A DNA stretch of 64,000 bases from Ruminococcaceae bacterium KH2T8 (GTDB lineage Bacteria; Bacillota; Clostridia; Saccharofermentanales; Saccharofermentanaceae). The notes beneath the pieces were generated by a model. The model was given only the letters and a program-made list of their open reading frames with translations. It made no database searches and was not told the DNA's origin. This document shows positions 1 through 9,030 of the stretch, piece after piece. The translations under genes and the position numbers were made by a program. Location of the stretch: assembly GCA_900111435.1 (NCBI GenBank), contig FOIY01000001.1, positions 372,001-436,000 on the forward strand. Reading direction: 5' to 3'. The stretch's first letter is position 1; the number at the start of each line of letters is the position of its first letter.

Positions 1-78
1 CATCCTGCCGTTACCAATGGGCAGAGCTTCATTCCAATCCTTTGCGGGCTCGGTAAACGCTATCCTGTCAGTATTCAT
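1..78 (-). CDS. N-terminus of a GH95-like glycosidase (cut by window edge)
   Basis: An open frame of 26 codons runs from an ATG at 78 off the left edge without a stop. The peptide contains PAKDWNEALPIGNGRM, which matches the conserved N-terminal motif of glycoside hydrolase family 95 (alpha-L-fucosidase/galactosidase; usually PAxxWxEALPxGNGRLGAM). No signal peptide precedes the motif, so an intracellular enzyme is likely. It starts two bases after the stop of the upstream membrane-protein gene, so the two are probably co-transcribed. The family call rests on this one motif; the catalytic part is outside the window. Confidence 0.6.
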   Translation of the reverse strand, partial: MNTDRIAFTEPAKDWNEALPIGNGRM

Positions 79-80
79 AT

Positions 81-1091
81 TCACTTCTTAAACCTGTTGA
101 CATATTCCCTGTTCTCGGTAGTATCACCGACGACGGCATTCGGGAGCAAAGATCCGATCACCAGTTCGTCGAAGTCCCAGTCGCGATTCTCTGTAACGAC
201 ACTTGTAGAACGCGTCTCACCGTTCTTGTCAGTTGCCTGAAAGTGCATATTACCCTTATAGAGATATCTGTGGAACTCTATGACATCTTCCCTGTTCCAT
301 ACGGCCTCACCGATGAGCACAAGATATTTCTCGGTAACGAATACTGCCCTCTTGTTTGAAGTATTGGGAGTAAATACGACCTTGCTATTTATCTGATCGA
401 GGATCTCATCTTCATGTTCCTTGACAAAAGACTTGTATGACCCGAACACCTTCTTCCTGTATCTGATCATAAAGAAGATAAGAGCACCGAAGAAGAGAAC
501 GATGAATCCGCCTGCGACCCACTGAGATGCGGTCTCTGCCGTAAAGAGCCTTGCTATCGTCAACAAAAGGAAAACTACCATAATGATCGTGATAACGATC
601 CCCCTGTCGCGATATAGGAAATTCTTCTGATATCTGTACATCTTTGTCTGTGACATAAATACTTTCGCATTGCGTGCAAAGTCTTCCGTGTGTCTTCTCT
701 TATATTCGAGCTGGTTATCCGGGGTATTACCGAGAAGAAGCCCCGGAGTCCTGCTTGCGATCTCGTACCTTATCTTACCGAACTCATTCTCCGAGAAGAA
801 CACCTGATCCTTGAACATATTTCCGAACCTGTCAAAAGCAAGTATTGTCAATCTGTCCTTCCTGAGAGTCTTCGTGAGATCAAAGAGCTCGAGATCATCA
901 AATGCGAGCACAAATGAATTCAGGCAGATAAGATACTTTTCGGTAATATAGACCGCTTTCCAGCCGCTGCTCGGCTGCGCCTCCAATACCAGATGTTCCC
1001 TTACCTGTTCCAGGATATCTTCTCGTCCGTAGCGCTCTACGCACGACATATAACGCCTGTCTCCGCTAAAAAGTCTTCCCTCATCTACCAT
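81..1091 (-). CDS. Membrane protein with two copies of an unknown domain flanking a TM hairpin
   Basis: The product has 336 residues and no family I can name with certainty. Two hydrophobic segments (about residues 163-181 and 191-209) form a central hairpin. The flanking regions look like two copies of one domain: residues about 47-130 contain VYITEKYLICLN and end TPDNQLEYKRR, and residues about 249-336 contain VFVTEKYLVLIG and end TTENREYVNRFKK. Both copies also share an aromatic-D-x-x-G block in the middle and a GxLLxN or GSLLPN turn. A GGGAGGAG ribosome site precedes the ATG. Function is unknown; the symmetry suggests an N- and C-terminal cytoplasmic pair. It lies directly upstream of the glycosidase start. 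Confidence 0.75.
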   Translation of the reverse strand: MVDEGRLFSGDRRYMSCVERYGREDILEQVREHLVLEAQPSSGWKAVYITEKYLICLNSFVLAFDDLELFDLTKTLRKDRLTILAFDRFGNMFKDQVFFSENEFGKIRYEIASRTPGLLLGNTPDNQLEYKRRHTEDFARNAKVFMSQTKMYRYQKNFLYRDRGIVITIIMVVFLLLTIARLFTAETASQWVAGGFIVLFFGALIFFMIRYRKKVFGSYKSFVKEHEDEILDQINSKVVFTPNTSNKRAVFVTEKYLVLIGEAVWNREDVIEFHRYLYKGNMHFQATDKNGETRSTSVVTENRDWDFDELVIGSLLPNAVVGDTTENREYVNRFKK

Positions 1092-1135
1092 AACCTTCTC
1101 CTCCCATCATCGTTATCTAGTATAACACTATCAGG

Positions 1136-1173
1136 CAAACAAAAAGCACCGTCCCCGGTAAAGGGAACGGTGC
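1136..1173 (-). terminator. Intrinsic terminator of the small gene at 1196
   Basis: On the minus strand GCACCGTTCCC and GGGGACGGTGC pair (one G-U) around a short loop and are followed by TTTTTGTTTG. It lies 22 bases after the stop of the 59-codon gene. Confidence 0.8.
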
Positions 1174-1195
1174 CGTCTTTCATTGCTTTCGGATA

Positions 1196-1375
1196 TCAGC
1201 CTACACCGCCGGTTTCAATAAAGCAGTAATACTCTGTAGCGATTCCGGTATCCCTGTTAAACTCACAATAGTTATTACCTTCCGAATATCTTATGACGGT
1301 ACCGTCATCCGTCAGCTCATATGTATCACAGACAAAATAGCCGACAACAAAGAAGTTGAACAGCTCCTCATTCAT
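1196..1375 (-). CDS. Small protein, stand-alone copy of the C-terminal domain of the lipoprotein at 3791-4483
   Basis: The 59 residues align almost end to end with the last 60 residues of the lipoprotein encoded at 3791-4483: shared blocks are KMNE-LFN, DDGTVIRY, EFNRDTGI and a terminal GVG. The signal peptide, lipobox and Thr/Glu-rich linker of the larger protein are missing, so this copy would stay in the cytoplasm. The ATG at 1375 has AGGAG eight bases upstream; an in-frame ATG at 1420 would add 15 residues but has no ribosome site. It has its own terminator. It could be a truncated duplicate on its way to decay or a functional small protein; I cannot decide from sequence alone. Confidence 0.6.
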   Translation of the reverse strand: MNEELFNFFVVGYFVCDTYELTDDGTVIRYSEGNNYCEFNRDTGIATEYYCFIETGGVG

Positions 1376-1468
1376 CTTACATTCTCCTATATCTTTTTGT
1401 CCCTTATAGACCACCAACATGATAACGTTTTATTGCGTCGGTATTACAGGAGAATTGAGTGAAAAAGA

Positions 1469-1828
1469 TCACGCAAAGATATCTATTGCGATAGGGATCA
1501 TAGCATAAGCAAGTATAAAACCGCCGATACCGATGACAGGCAACCATACCGTAGCGATCTCATTTCTTTTGATCATCTTTACCACAGCGATGATCCCCGT
1601 GATACAGCCTGCGGGAGATACCATAAATGCAGGGATTGCTCCAAGAAAGAATAACATGGCCTTAAAGACTTCTCTGTCAGCGATCTTGTGTCCCGCCTTG
1701 GAAGACGGAATAGCCAGCGCTATCACACAGAGGATACTGCCGACAAGACCTACTGCAGTCAATCCGAAAGACACCCATCCCAGCTTAGTCGCACCGCTCA
1801 TTTTCTTCTTTACATTTACATCTGACAT
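1469..1828 (-). CDS. Small integral membrane protein, DUF4190-like
   Basis: The 119-residue product has a short polar N-terminus followed by three strongly hydrophobic segments, with a glycine-rich GCITGIIAVVKM stretch between the second and third, a layout common in DUF4190-type membrane proteins. I chose the ATG at 1828 because AGAGG precedes it; the ATG at 1855 has no ribosome site and lies almost on the stop of the nitrilase gene. It closes the small operon that begins with the gene at 3232-3654. The family assignment is tentative and the function unknown. Confidence 0.65.
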   Translation of the reverse strand: MSDVNVKKKMSGATKLGWVSFGLTAVGLVGSILCVIALAIPSSKAGHKIADREVFKAMLFFLGAIPAFMVSPAGCITGIIAVVKMIKRNEIATVWLPVIGIGGFILAYAMIPIAIDIFA

Positions 1829-1857
1829 AATACTTACCTCTTCTGTATCATCCACTC

Positions 1858-2733
1858 TTACCAGGGAATGAATTCCCCTCCGATAATATCCTTTACTTCA
1901 GGATCTGACATTATCGCATATCTGTCAGGATGCCTGTACTTATCTCCCATTATGTCACCATTTCTGTGAGCACGAAGTGCATCAAGGTCCAGTTCCGCAA
2001 CATACACTCCGGGCTCTCCAGGCGCTTCGAATACGCACATATCCCTTGCTCCGGGTTCATCCTTCTTCCACGGTACACCGTCAAAGAGAGTGGAACGACC
2101 GTTGCAGTCCGGATGGCCCGCAGGGTAGTTACATGTTGCTACCGCTACCATATTCTCGTAAGCTCTCGTCCTTAATGCCGACAGACGGTTGATCTCCATA
2201 GGACACGCATTGGGAGCCAGGATAAGCTCTGCGCCCTTGAGCATCAGGATACGTGCACTCTCGGGGAACTCCCTGTCAAAGCAGATCATGGAGCCAATCC
2301 TTACCTTGCCTCTTCCGAAGTCAAGGTCAGCTACATAGAAGTCATCTCCGCCCGATAAGACCTTTTCGAGATCAAATGCGCAGGTATGCACCTTGCTGTA
2401 GTGAAGTATCTCCTTACCTGTCCTGTCGAAGAATATAACGGAATTAAGAGGCTTGGGATCGTGCTTCTCAAGGAAGGTTATTCCAATAGCCATCTGAAGC
2501 TCTGCGGCGAGTTTTCTAAACTCTTCTACGAACTCACTTTCCTTCGCTATGGCAAGGTTCTCTATCTCACCTTCACCCTGAGGCAGATAATATCCGTCAC
2601 TATACATCTCCGGAAAGAGTGCCACATCAGCGCCCTTCTCCTTTGCCTCTACGCAGGCCTTCCTGCCCGCTTCGAGATTCTCATTAAGATCCTTGCCGGG
2701 AAGGATCTGCATAAATGCTATCTTCAAGTTCAT
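1858..2733 (-). CDS. Carbon-nitrogen hydrolase (nitrilase superfamily)
   Basis: The 291-residue protein has the Glu-Lys-Cys triad of the nitrilase superfamily: E42 in LFPEMYSDGYY, K114 in HYSKVHTC and C151 in GSMICFDREFPES. It covers the full domain and has no signal peptide, so it is a cytosolic amidase or carbamoylase type enzyme. The family includes N-carbamoylputrescine amidase, beta-ureidopropionase and omega-amidase, and sequence alone does not fix the substrate. It starts ten bases after the NUDIX gene and is followed by a small membrane protein, in one operon. Confidence 0.85.
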   Translation of the reverse strand: MNLKIAFMQILPGKDLNENLEAGRKACVEAKEKGADVALFPEMYSDGYYLPQGEGEIENLAIAKESEFVEEFRKLAAELQMAIGITFLEKHDPKPLNSVIFFDRTGKEILHYSKVHTCAFDLEKVLSGGDDFYVADLDFGRGKVRIGSMICFDREFPESARILMLKGAELILAPNACPMEINRLSALRTRAYENMVAVATCNYPAGHPDCNGRSTLFDGVPWKKDEPGARDMCVFEAPGEPGVYVAELDLDALRAHRNGDIMGDKYRHPDRYAIMSDPEVKDIIGGEFIPW

Positions 2734-2742
2734 CTTTTCTCA

Positions 2743-3222
2743 TTACCTCTCATCTGTAGTAAAGAACTTAACATCAGGAGAAGATTCCTTAAGTTCCGTT
2801 CTGAAGATTTCGGGATAGAATCTCCTGTCTTCTTCAGGATCTATCCATATGAGCTTTTCCTCAGAATCACCTTCCATAAATGTCATGGATCCCGGAGCGA
2901 AATCAGCGGGTACCTTCATGTAGAAGTAGAAGTCATATTCATATATGAGCTTACCCTTGTTAGAAGGCGCATCACCGTAGAAAAAGTTCTCATGGACAAA
3001 GCCTAACCTGTCCACATCCATGTGAACGCCCGTCTCTTCGAAGACCTCCCTTACCACGGCTTCCTCGGCCGTCTCGCCGAACTGGATCCTGCCTCCGACG
3101 GTATAAAGATAATCCTCTCTGTCATTTCCTGCCATAAGGAGCTTACCTTCTTTCATGATGATTGCTCCCACGCGTATATTCACCAGCCCGTTTCCTACGG
3201 GCAATGTAAGATCGTTACTCAT
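2743..3222 (-). CDS. NUDIX hydrolase
   Basis: The 159-residue protein carries a complete NUDIX box: G44-x5-E50-x7-R58-E59-V-x-E62-E63-x-G65-V, ending REVFEETGV. This motif binds the divalent metal for hydrolysis of nucleoside diphosphate-linked substrates. N- and C-terminal parts have the length of a single NUDIX fold without extra domains, so the substrate cannot be inferred. It sits between an unknown protein and a nitrilase-family enzyme with gaps of nine bases on both sides, which indicates one transcript. Confidence 0.88.
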   Translation of the reverse strand: MSNDLTLPVGNGLVNIRVGAIIMKEGKLLMAGNDREDYLYTVGGRIQFGETAEEAVVREVFEETGVHMDVDRLGFVHENFFYGDAPSNKGKLIYEYDFYFYMKVPADFAPGSMTFMEGDSEEKLIWIDPEEDRRFYPEIFRTELKESSPDVKFFTTDER

Positions 3223-3231
3223 GTTATCTCC

Positions 3232-3654
3232 TTATACCTTATATTCCTTATTTAGCGACGGATCGAAGAAACAGCACCTTACTATCCTCTCCGCCCCGAA
3301 CTCCTCGATCACATATTGCTCATTGACGTCTTCTCTTCTTGCAAGCATCGCTCCCATTACATTTTGAGGTTCAATGCTTCCCTTGTAAGATCCCAGAGCG
3401 CACAGCTCATTATCGAAGATCCCGTTAAGAGTACTTACGAACTCATCCCATTCGGTCTCGGGATCGTAGTGACTGTGCCAGTCTCCCAGGAAGATGGTGC
3501 AATCCCGGCAGAACTCTATTCCCATTATCCTGCCTCGGGTACAAAGATCAAGCAGATGCCAATCGCATTGTTCTTTCTCATCGAATCCCATTACATACTC
3601 GGATACGATCTTCCTCTCTCCGAGGATCTTATCTATCTCTTCCAGGATATCCAT
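3232..3654 (-). CDS. Unknown cytosolic protein, first gene of the NUDIX-nitrilase operon
   Basis: I do not recognise this 140-residue protein. It is acidic, has no membrane segment or signal peptide, and contains several cysteines (C45, C56, C59 and a CC pair near the C-terminus) plus a central GDWHSHYDPETEWDEF stretch rich in aromatic and acidic residues, as seen in SMI1/KNR4-like or immunity-type folds. The start at 3654 is preceded by AAGGGGG; a longer frame to 3732 runs through the terminator hairpin of the upstream gene and is unlikely. It stops nine bases before the NUDIX gene. Confidence 0.6.
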   Translation of the reverse strand: MDILEEIDKILGERKIVSEYVMGFDEKEQCDWHLLDLCTRGRIMGIEFCRDCTIFLGDWHSHYDPETEWDEFVSTLNGIFDNELCALGSYKGSIEPQNVMGAMLARREDVNEQYVIEEFGAERIVRCCFFDPSLNKEYKV

Positions 3655-3705
3655 ATTATCCCCCTTAAGTTTCCGTTTAATGATTGTACCATTATTCTTT
3701 CCGCA

Positions 3706-3740
3706 CAAGCAAAAACCGGACCGTGTTTCCACGATCCGGC
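3706..3740 (-). terminator. Intrinsic terminator of the lipoprotein gene
   Basis: On the minus strand CCGGATCGTG, loop GAAA, CACGGTCCGG and then TTTTTG. It lies 50 bases after the lipoprotein stop and separates that gene from the NUDIX operon. Confidence 0.82.
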
Positions 3741-3790
3741 TCTTTCACATCTTTATACTCTTTTTCTTATCTGATCAATCTAAACTGTTA

Positions 3791-4483
3791 TCAGCCTACA
3801 CCCTGTGAAGAATCAAAGGATGAGTAAAGAAGACCGATACCCGTATCTCTGTTGAACTCTACATAGTAATCATCTTCACCGTATCTGATGACCGTACCGT
3901 CGTCAGACAAAGTACTTTCATCAAATCCGTTCCACTCTACGAAGTAATAGTTAAACAGTGTCTCATTCATCTTATATGCACTCACATAGCTGTAGATACG
4001 ACCGTTATCTCTGTATGCGCTAAAGCCGTTACTGAAGATATACTCACCGTCACCTAATGTGCATCCGAATTCGACTTCGGTCTCGGGATCATTAACACTA
4101 TATCCGTCATCATAATAAGACTGAGCAAGAGCTCTTATATCTTCATCTTCGATTACACTCATGTCATCTATGAGCCACTCATCAGGCATTGAATCCCAGT
4201 CAGCATCTGAAGGATAGGGAACCATGTATTCCATCTGATCTTCGAGCTCACCGTTAGTGCTCTGAAGAACACAGCTGTAATAGATCTCATCGTCATCATC
4301 TAAGACACAACCGCAGGGATCACACTCATCGCAAGGATCTTCCTCCTCAGTAGTCTCCTTAGTTGTCTCTTTTTCTGTTTCCTTGGAAGTATCCTCCTTT
4401 GCTGCTACGGAGCATCCTGTGATAAACAGGGATGCAGTAAGCACCGTACTTCCTAAAGCCTTGATAATCTTTCTATTTTTCAT
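3791..4483 (-). CDS. Lipoprotein of unknown function
   Basis: The 230-residue protein starts with a lipoprotein signal peptide (basic MKNRK, hydrophobic core, lipobox FITGC with Cys23 or so), then a Thr/Lys/Glu linker and a Cys-rich DPCDECDPCGC segment, followed by a tyrosine- and acid-rich domain of about 170 residues. The ATG at 4483 has AAAGGAGA upstream; an upstream in-frame ATG at 4528 would bury the signal peptide. The last 60 residues recur as the stand-alone gene at 1196-1375. The protein should be anchored on the outer face of the membrane. Function unknown. Confidence 0.78.
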   Translation of the reverse strand: MKNRKIIKALGSTVLTASLFITGCSVAAKEDTSKETEKETTKETTEEEDPCDECDPCGCVLDDDDEIYYSCVLQSTNGELEDQMEYMVPYPSDADWDSMPDEWLIDDMSVIEDEDIRALAQSYYDDGYSVNDPETEVEFGCTLGDGEYIFSNGFSAYRDNGRIYSYVSAYKMNETLFNYYFVEWNGFDESTLSDDGTVIRYGEDDYYVEFNRDTGIGLLYSSFDSSQGVG

Positions 4484-4553
4484 AATAGATTCTCCTTTTC
4501 TTTGGATCGATATTTCTCTCTCGATCACGATACAAAGTTAACCTAAGGTTTCA

Positions 4554-4576
4554 ACACATCTGCAACCAAGATGTGT
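4554..4576. repeat. Perfect inverted repeat, 8-bp arms, upstream of the lipoprotein gene
   Basis: ACACATCT, seven bases, AGATGTGT. No T-run follows on either strand, so it does not look like a terminator. It lies between the dnaJ terminator and the lipoprotein gene, just upstream of a TTGAAA that could be the -35 box of that gene, so an operator is possible. Confidence 0.45.
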
Positions 4577-4599
4577 CAGACTTGTCACTAAAGTGAGGT

Positions 4600-4630
4600 A
4601 AAAAAAGCGGAGCCGGTGGTCCGACTCCGC
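4600..4630 (-). terminator. Intrinsic terminator of the hrcA-dnaJ operon
   Basis: On the minus strand GCGGAGTCGG, ACCA, CCGGCTCCGC and then seven T. It lies 33 bases after the dnaJ stop. Confidence 0.9.
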
Positions 4631-4662
4631 AAAAGATGTTGTTTATCAAATTACAGTTAGAT

Positions 4663-5808
4663 TTATCTGAAGAATCCCTTGAGCTTACTGAAGAACGAAT
4701 TTCTGTTCTGGTAATTCTTATCAGAGAGCGATTCATCGAAAGCACGAAGCTTCGCCTTCTGGTCTTCCGTGAGCCTTGTGGGGATCTCGATCGTAAATCT
4801 GACCTGATGGTCACCCCTGTAGGTAGGAGACTGCTTATCGGGGATACCCTTGCCCTTGAAGGACGCGGTATCGCCGTTTTGCGTACCTTCCTTGATCTGG
4901 TAATCGACGGAACCGTCGATCGTGGGGATCTGTACTTTGGCACCGAGTGCAGCCTGTGCGAGAGTGATCGGTACTTCGCAGTATGTATTCTTTCCGTTTC
5001 TGGTGAATACATCGTGCTTTTTGACCTTGAACTCGATATAAAGATCGCCGTAAGATCCGCCGTTCTTACCGGGCTCACCTTCACCTCTGATGGGAAGCAT
5101 ATCACCTGTATCGACACCTGCGGGTACCTTTACATGGAGCTGCTTCTTGCCCATTCTCCTGCCTCGACCTGCACATGCCGTACAAGGAGTGCGGATGACT
5201 GTTCCTCTGCCTCCGCAGGCAGGACAGTCTTTCGTTACCATCGTCATACCAAAGAGTGTCTGTGTCTGCTGCTGAACACGGCCTGCACCCTTACAGGTAG
5301 GACATGTCTCGGGAACGGTACCGGGCTGGGCACCCGAACCCTTACAGCTCGTACAGAGTTCTTCCTTAGTAACGGTAATATCCTTCTCACATCCGAAAGC
5401 AGCTTCCATGAATTCGAGAGTCATGCCGTACTTAAGGTTAGCACCCTTCATGGGACCGGTTCTCCTCGAGCGGTTACCGCCGCCGAATCCTCCGCCGAAG
5501 AAGGAGTTGAAGATATCGCCGAGGTCTACGTCGTAGGCACCGCCGAATCCTCCGCCACCGCCGCCGAATCCGTTGGGATCGACGCCCGCATGACCGAACT
5601 GGTCGTACTTTCTTCTCTTATCTGCATCAGAAAGAACGGCATAAGCTTCATTTACTTCCTTGAACTTCTGCTCAGCAACGGTATCACCCGGATTTAAGTC
5701 CGGATGATACTGCTTTGCCATCTTTCTGTATGCTTTTTTGAGCTCGTCTTCCGAGGCACCTTTGGCTACGCCTAATACCTCGTAATAATCGCGTTTTGAT
5801 TCAGCCAT
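4663..5808 (-). CDS. dnaJ: Chaperone DnaJ
   Basis: The 381-residue protein is a complete type I J-protein. The J domain has HPD at residues 35-37; a Gly/Phe-rich linker follows at about 75-115; then four zinc repeats ([32 protein letters not shown]) and the C-terminal substrate-binding domains. It delivers substrates to DnaK and stimulates its ATPase. Its ATG overlaps the dnaK stop by one base (TGATG), which points to translational coupling. It is the last gene before a strong terminator. Confidence 0.98.
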   Translation of the reverse strand: MAESKRDYYEVLGVAKGASEDELKKAYRKMAKQYHPDLNPGDTVAEQKFKEVNEAYAVLSDADKRRKYDQFGHAGVDPNGFGGGGGGFGGAYDVDLGDIFNSFFGGGFGGGNRSRRTGPMKGANLKYGMTLEFMEAAFGCEKDITVTKEELCTSCKGSGAQPGTVPETCPTCKGAGRVQQQTQTLFGMTMVTKDCPACGGRGTVIRTPCTACAGRGRRMGKKQLHVKVPAGVDTGDMLPIRGEGEPGKNGGSYGDLYIEFKVKKHDVFTRNGKNTYCEVPITLAQAALGAKVQIPTIDGSVDYQIKEGTQNGDTASFKGKGIPDKQSPTYRGDHQVRFTIEIPTRLTEDQKAKLRAFDESLSDKNYQNRNSFFSKLKGFFR

Positions 5809-7712
5809 CAGAAGTCTCCGCCTGCGTTCTTAAATCCTTCGTCACCATTATCGTCGCCGCCTGTTGTGAAGGGGTTAGCTCCGCCCGTGAAAGGGTTAGA
5901 ACCAGCTGCGCCTGCGTCAGCACCTGCAGCACCGTAGCCTGCGAAATCCTCAGGGTTGGGAGCACCGGATGCAGCGCCGCCTGCTGCCTGATAGAGCTTC
6001 TCGGATACCTTATAGAAAGCCTGTGTAACAGCCTCTGTCTCAGTCTTCATTGCCTCAGTATCATCCTTGGCGATAGCATCCTTAAGTCTGGTAAGAGCCT
6101 CAGTTACGGGAGCCTTGTCAGCCTCGGAAACCTTGTCACCGATCTCACCCAAAGTCTTCTCTGTCTGGTATACAGTAGATTCTGCGTGGTTCTTTACCTC
6201 GACCTTTTCCTTACGCTCCTTATCTTCAGCTGCGTGAAGCTCTGCTTCCTTGATAGCCTTCTCGATATCAGCATCGCTCATGTTGGAGGAAGCTGTGATA
6301 GTGATCTTCTGCTCACGGCCTGTTCCCTTATCCTTAGCGGATACGTTAACGATACCGTTAGCATCAATATCGAATGTTACTTCGATCTGAGGTACGCCAC
6401 GGGGTGCGGGTGCGATACCGTCGAGGATGAAGTTACCGAGGCTCTTGTTGTAAGCAGCCATCTCACGCTCACCCTGAAGTACGTGTACGTCAACCTGTGT
6501 CTGTCCGTCAGCAGCCGTGGAGAATACCATGCTCTTCTTTGTAGGGATTGTTGTATTTCTCTCTATCATCTTTGTGAATACACCACCCATTGTCTCGATA
6601 CCGAGGGAAAGAGGTGTAACGTCGAGAAGGAGCAAGCCCTTAACATCACCCGTAAGAACTGCAGCCTGGATAGCGGCACCGATAGCTACGCACTCATCGG
6701 GGTTGATACCCTTGAAGGGCTCCTTGCCGAAATAATTCTTAACTGCTTCCTGAACTGCAGGGATTCTTGTGGAACCACCAACGAGGAGGATCTTGTCGAT
6801 ATCGGAAGGTGTAACGGATGCGTCGCTCATAGCTCTCTTAACGGGATCCATTGTCTTCTGAACGAGGTCAGCAGTAAGCTCATCGAACTTAGCTCTCGTA
6901 AGAGTGATATCCATATGCTTAGGGCCTGTAGCATCAGCTGTGATATAAGCAAGGTTGATGTTGGAAGACATCGTACCGGAAAGCTCGATCTTTGCCTTCT
7001 CAGCTGCCTCACGAAGTCTCTGCATAGCCATTCTGTCGCCGCGGAGATCAACTCCGTCAGACTGCTTGAATGTCTCTACAAGGTAGTCAACGATCTTGTT
7101 ATCGAAGTCGTCACCGCCGAGTCTGTTGTTACCTGCTGTAGCAAGAACCTCGAATACTCCGTCGGAGATATCAAGGATGGATACATCGAAAGTACCGCCG
7201 CCCAAGTCGAATACGAGGATCTTCTGATCGCTCTCCTTATCAAGACCGTAAGCAAGGGATGCTGCCGTAGGCTCGTTTACGATACGGAGAACTTCAAGTC
7301 CTGCGATCCTGCCTGCATCCTTTGTTGCCTGACGCTGAGCATCCGTGAAGTATGCGGGAACTGTGATAACTGCCTGAGAAACGGGCTGTCCGAGGTAAGC
7401 CTCAGCATCGCTCTTAAGCTTTGTAAGGATCATTGCGGAGATCTCCTGAGGAGTGAACTTCTTGTCGTCGATCTCTACCTTATAATCTGTACCCATCTCT
7501 CTCTTGATGGACTGGATCGTTCTGTCGGGATTTGTAACTGCCTGACGCTTAGCTACCTGACCGATAAGTCTTTCGCCGTCCTTAGCGAAAGCAACAACTG
7601 AAGGAGTAGTTCTGTTTCCTTCGGGATTGGGGATTACGACTGTCTCGGAACCCTCCATAACTGCTACACATGAGTTTGTAGTACCTAAATCGATACCGAT
7701 TACCTTTGCCAT
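5808..7712 (-). CDS. dnaK: Chaperone DnaK (Hsp70)
   Basis: The 634-residue protein starts [15 protein letters not shown], the phosphate-1 loop of Hsp70, and shows [13 protein letters not shown] and [12 protein letters not shown] further on. The substrate-binding domain follows, then a lid and a Gly/Ala/Asn/Pro-rich tail that ends in GGDF. It is the ATP-driven chaperone that works with DnaJ and GrpE. It lies after clpP with a 27-base gap that holds a ribosome site, and is under the CIRCE-controlled hrcA promoter. Confidence 0.98.
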   Translation of the reverse strand: MAKVIGIDLGTTNSCVAVMEGSETVVIPNPEGNRTTPSVVAFAKDGERLIGQVAKRQAVTNPDRTIQSIKREMGTDYKVEIDDKKFTPQEISAMILTKLKSDAEAYLGQPVSQAVITVPAYFTDAQRQATKDAGRIAGLEVLRIVNEPTAASLAYGLDKESDQKILVFDLGGGTFDVSILDISDGVFEVLATAGNNRLGGDDFDNKIVDYLVETFKQSDGVDLRGDRMAMQRLREAAEKAKIELSGTMSSNINLAYITADATGPKHMDITLTRAKFDELTADLVQKTMDPVKRAMSDASVTPSDIDKILLVGGSTRIPAVQEAVKNYFGKEPFKGINPDECVAIGAAIQAAVLTGDVKGLLLLDVTPLSLGIETMGGVFTKMIERNTTIPTKKSMVFSTAADGQTQVDVHVLQGEREMAAYNKSLGNFILDGIAPAPRGVPQIEVTFDIDANGIVNVSAKDKGTGREQKITITASSNMSDADIEKAIKEAELHAAEDKERKEKVEVKNHAESTVYQTEKTLGEIGDKVSEADKAPVTEALTRLKDAIAKDDTEAMKTETEAVTQAFYKVSEKLYQAAGGAASGAPNPEDFAGYGAAGADAGAAGSNPFTGGANPFTTGGDDNGDEGFKNAGGDF

Positions 7713-7739
7713 TTTATTATTCCTCCGTTAACTTATTTC

Positions 7740-8342
7740 TTACTTCTTGCTCTCAAGGATCTTGTCTACGATACCGTATTCAAGAGCTTCCTGAGCTGTC
7801 ATCCAGTGATCTCTGTCAGTGTCTCTCATGAGGTCTTCGAGAGGTCTGTTACATGCATCTGCAAGGATCTGGTTGAGTCTTGTTCTCGTATCCTTGATGT
7901 GCTCAGCCGCGATAAGGATCTCAGTTGCCTGGCCCTGTGCGCCGCCCAAAGGCTGGTGGATCATGACTTCCGCGTTGGGAAGGATGCATCTCTTACCCTT
8001 AGTACCTGCTGCGAGGAGTACGGAACCCATCGAAGCTGCCATACCCATGCAGATCGTCTGAACGTCGGGCTTGATGAGCTTCATCGTGTCGTAGATCATA
8101 AGGCCGTCCGTTACGGATCCTCCGGGGCTGTTGATATAGAACTGGATATCCTTATCGGGATCTTCTGCCTCAAGGAAGAGGAGCTGTGCCGTGATAAGGC
8201 TTGCAGTTACGTGATTTACTTCTTCAGAAAGGATAACGATACGCTCCTTAAGAAGTCTGGAATAGATATCGTAAGCGCGCTCTCCGCGGCTTGAGGACTC
8301 TATTACTGTAGGTACCAGGCTGGATCTGATGAAATTATCCAT
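7740..8342 (-). CDS. clpP: ATP-dependent Clp protease proteolytic subunit
   Basis: The 200-residue serine peptidase has the full triad: Ser104 in GMAASMGS, His129 in MIHQPLGG and Asp178 in RDTDRD, by alignment to Bacillus ClpP S98/H123/D172. I start it at 8342, where AAAGGAGAAG precedes ATG; the ATG at 8363 lies upstream of that site. It forms the degradation chamber used by ClpX or ClpC-type unfoldases. Its place between grpE and dnaK is unusual, because clpP is normally a separate locus in Firmicutes, and would put it under HrcA control. Confidence 0.96.
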   Translation of the reverse strand: MDNFIRSSLVPTVIESSSRGERAYDIYSRLLKERIVILSEEVNHVTASLITAQLLFLEAEDPDKDIQFYINSPGGSVTDGLMIYDTMKLIKPDVQTICMGMAASMGSVLLAAGTKGKRCILPNAEVMIHQPLGGAQGQATEILIAAEHIKDTRTRLNQILADACNRPLEDLMRDTDRDHWMTAQEALEYGIVDKILESKK

Positions 8343-8377
8343 AGTTTCTTCTCCTTTATTCATGTATGTTTCCGAAA

Positions 8378-8995
8378 TTAATTCGCTACCTGTACGACCG
8401 CATGTCTTACTACGCGATCCTTATAGATGTATCCCTTCTGGAATACTGCTGCGATCTCCTGCTCGCCGAGATCATCGTCATCGACGTGCATTACCGCCTC
8501 GTGGAGATTTGGATCGAACTTCGTTCCTCTCTCACACTCGATCTCCTCGACACCGAGCTTTGAAAGCACGTCAGCTGCCTGCTTACCGATGAGCTCTATG
8601 CCCTGGATGACCTTCTCGACCGAATTCTCGTCAGCATTCTTTCCGGCATCGAGAGCCCTGTCGATATTATCAAGTACGCCGAGCCAGTCCTTTGTTACGT
8701 TAGCGACTGCACTGGCATACAGATCTTCCTTTTCCTTAGTCGTTCTCTTACGGAAATTCTCGTACTCCGCAAAGAGAGCCATATATCTCTTCTCGAGCTC
8801 TGCAGTCTTATCGTCTGCATCACCCTCTGCCTCTTCCTCGGAAGCCTCGGCCTCATCAGCCTCTGTTTCTGCTTCTTCCGCTTTGACGTTCTGATCTTCA
8901 GCTTCTGCGTCCGTATCCTCTACGTCAAAGACGATCTCTTCGATATCATTTGTATCTTCAGAGTTAGGGAACTCAAGTTCCTCGTTGTCTGACAT
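8378..8995 (-). CDS. grpE: Nucleotide exchange factor GrpE
   Basis: The 205-residue protein has a very acidic N-terminal third (Glu/Asp/Ala-rich, about residues 1-65), then the coiled-coil dimer stalk around [18 protein letters not shown] and a C-terminal beta domain containing the signature-like [20 protein letters not shown] and [11 protein letters not shown]. It releases ADP from DnaK. The acidic N-terminus is longer than in many homologues. It lies between hrcA and clpP. Confidence 0.96.
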   Translation of the reverse strand: MSDNEELEFPNSEDTNDIEEIVFDVEDTDAEAEDQNVKAEEAETEADEAEASEEEAEGDADDKTAELEKRYMALFAEYENFRKRTTKEKEDLYASAVANVTKDWLGVLDNIDRALDAGKNADENSVEKVIQGIELIGKQAADVLSKLGVEEIECERGTKFDPNLHEAVMHVDDDDLGEQEIAAVFQKGYIYKDRVVRHAVVQVAN

Positions 8996-9030
8996 TACTA
9001 TGTCCTCCTCGTTTTCCTTATTCTTGTTTA

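Noticed and set aside
5796-7601. A 601-codon open frame on the plus strand opposite dnaK
   Set aside because: It is a mirror of the dnaK codon bias. The translation is Cys/Leu/Ser-rich with no domain, and dnaK is certain.
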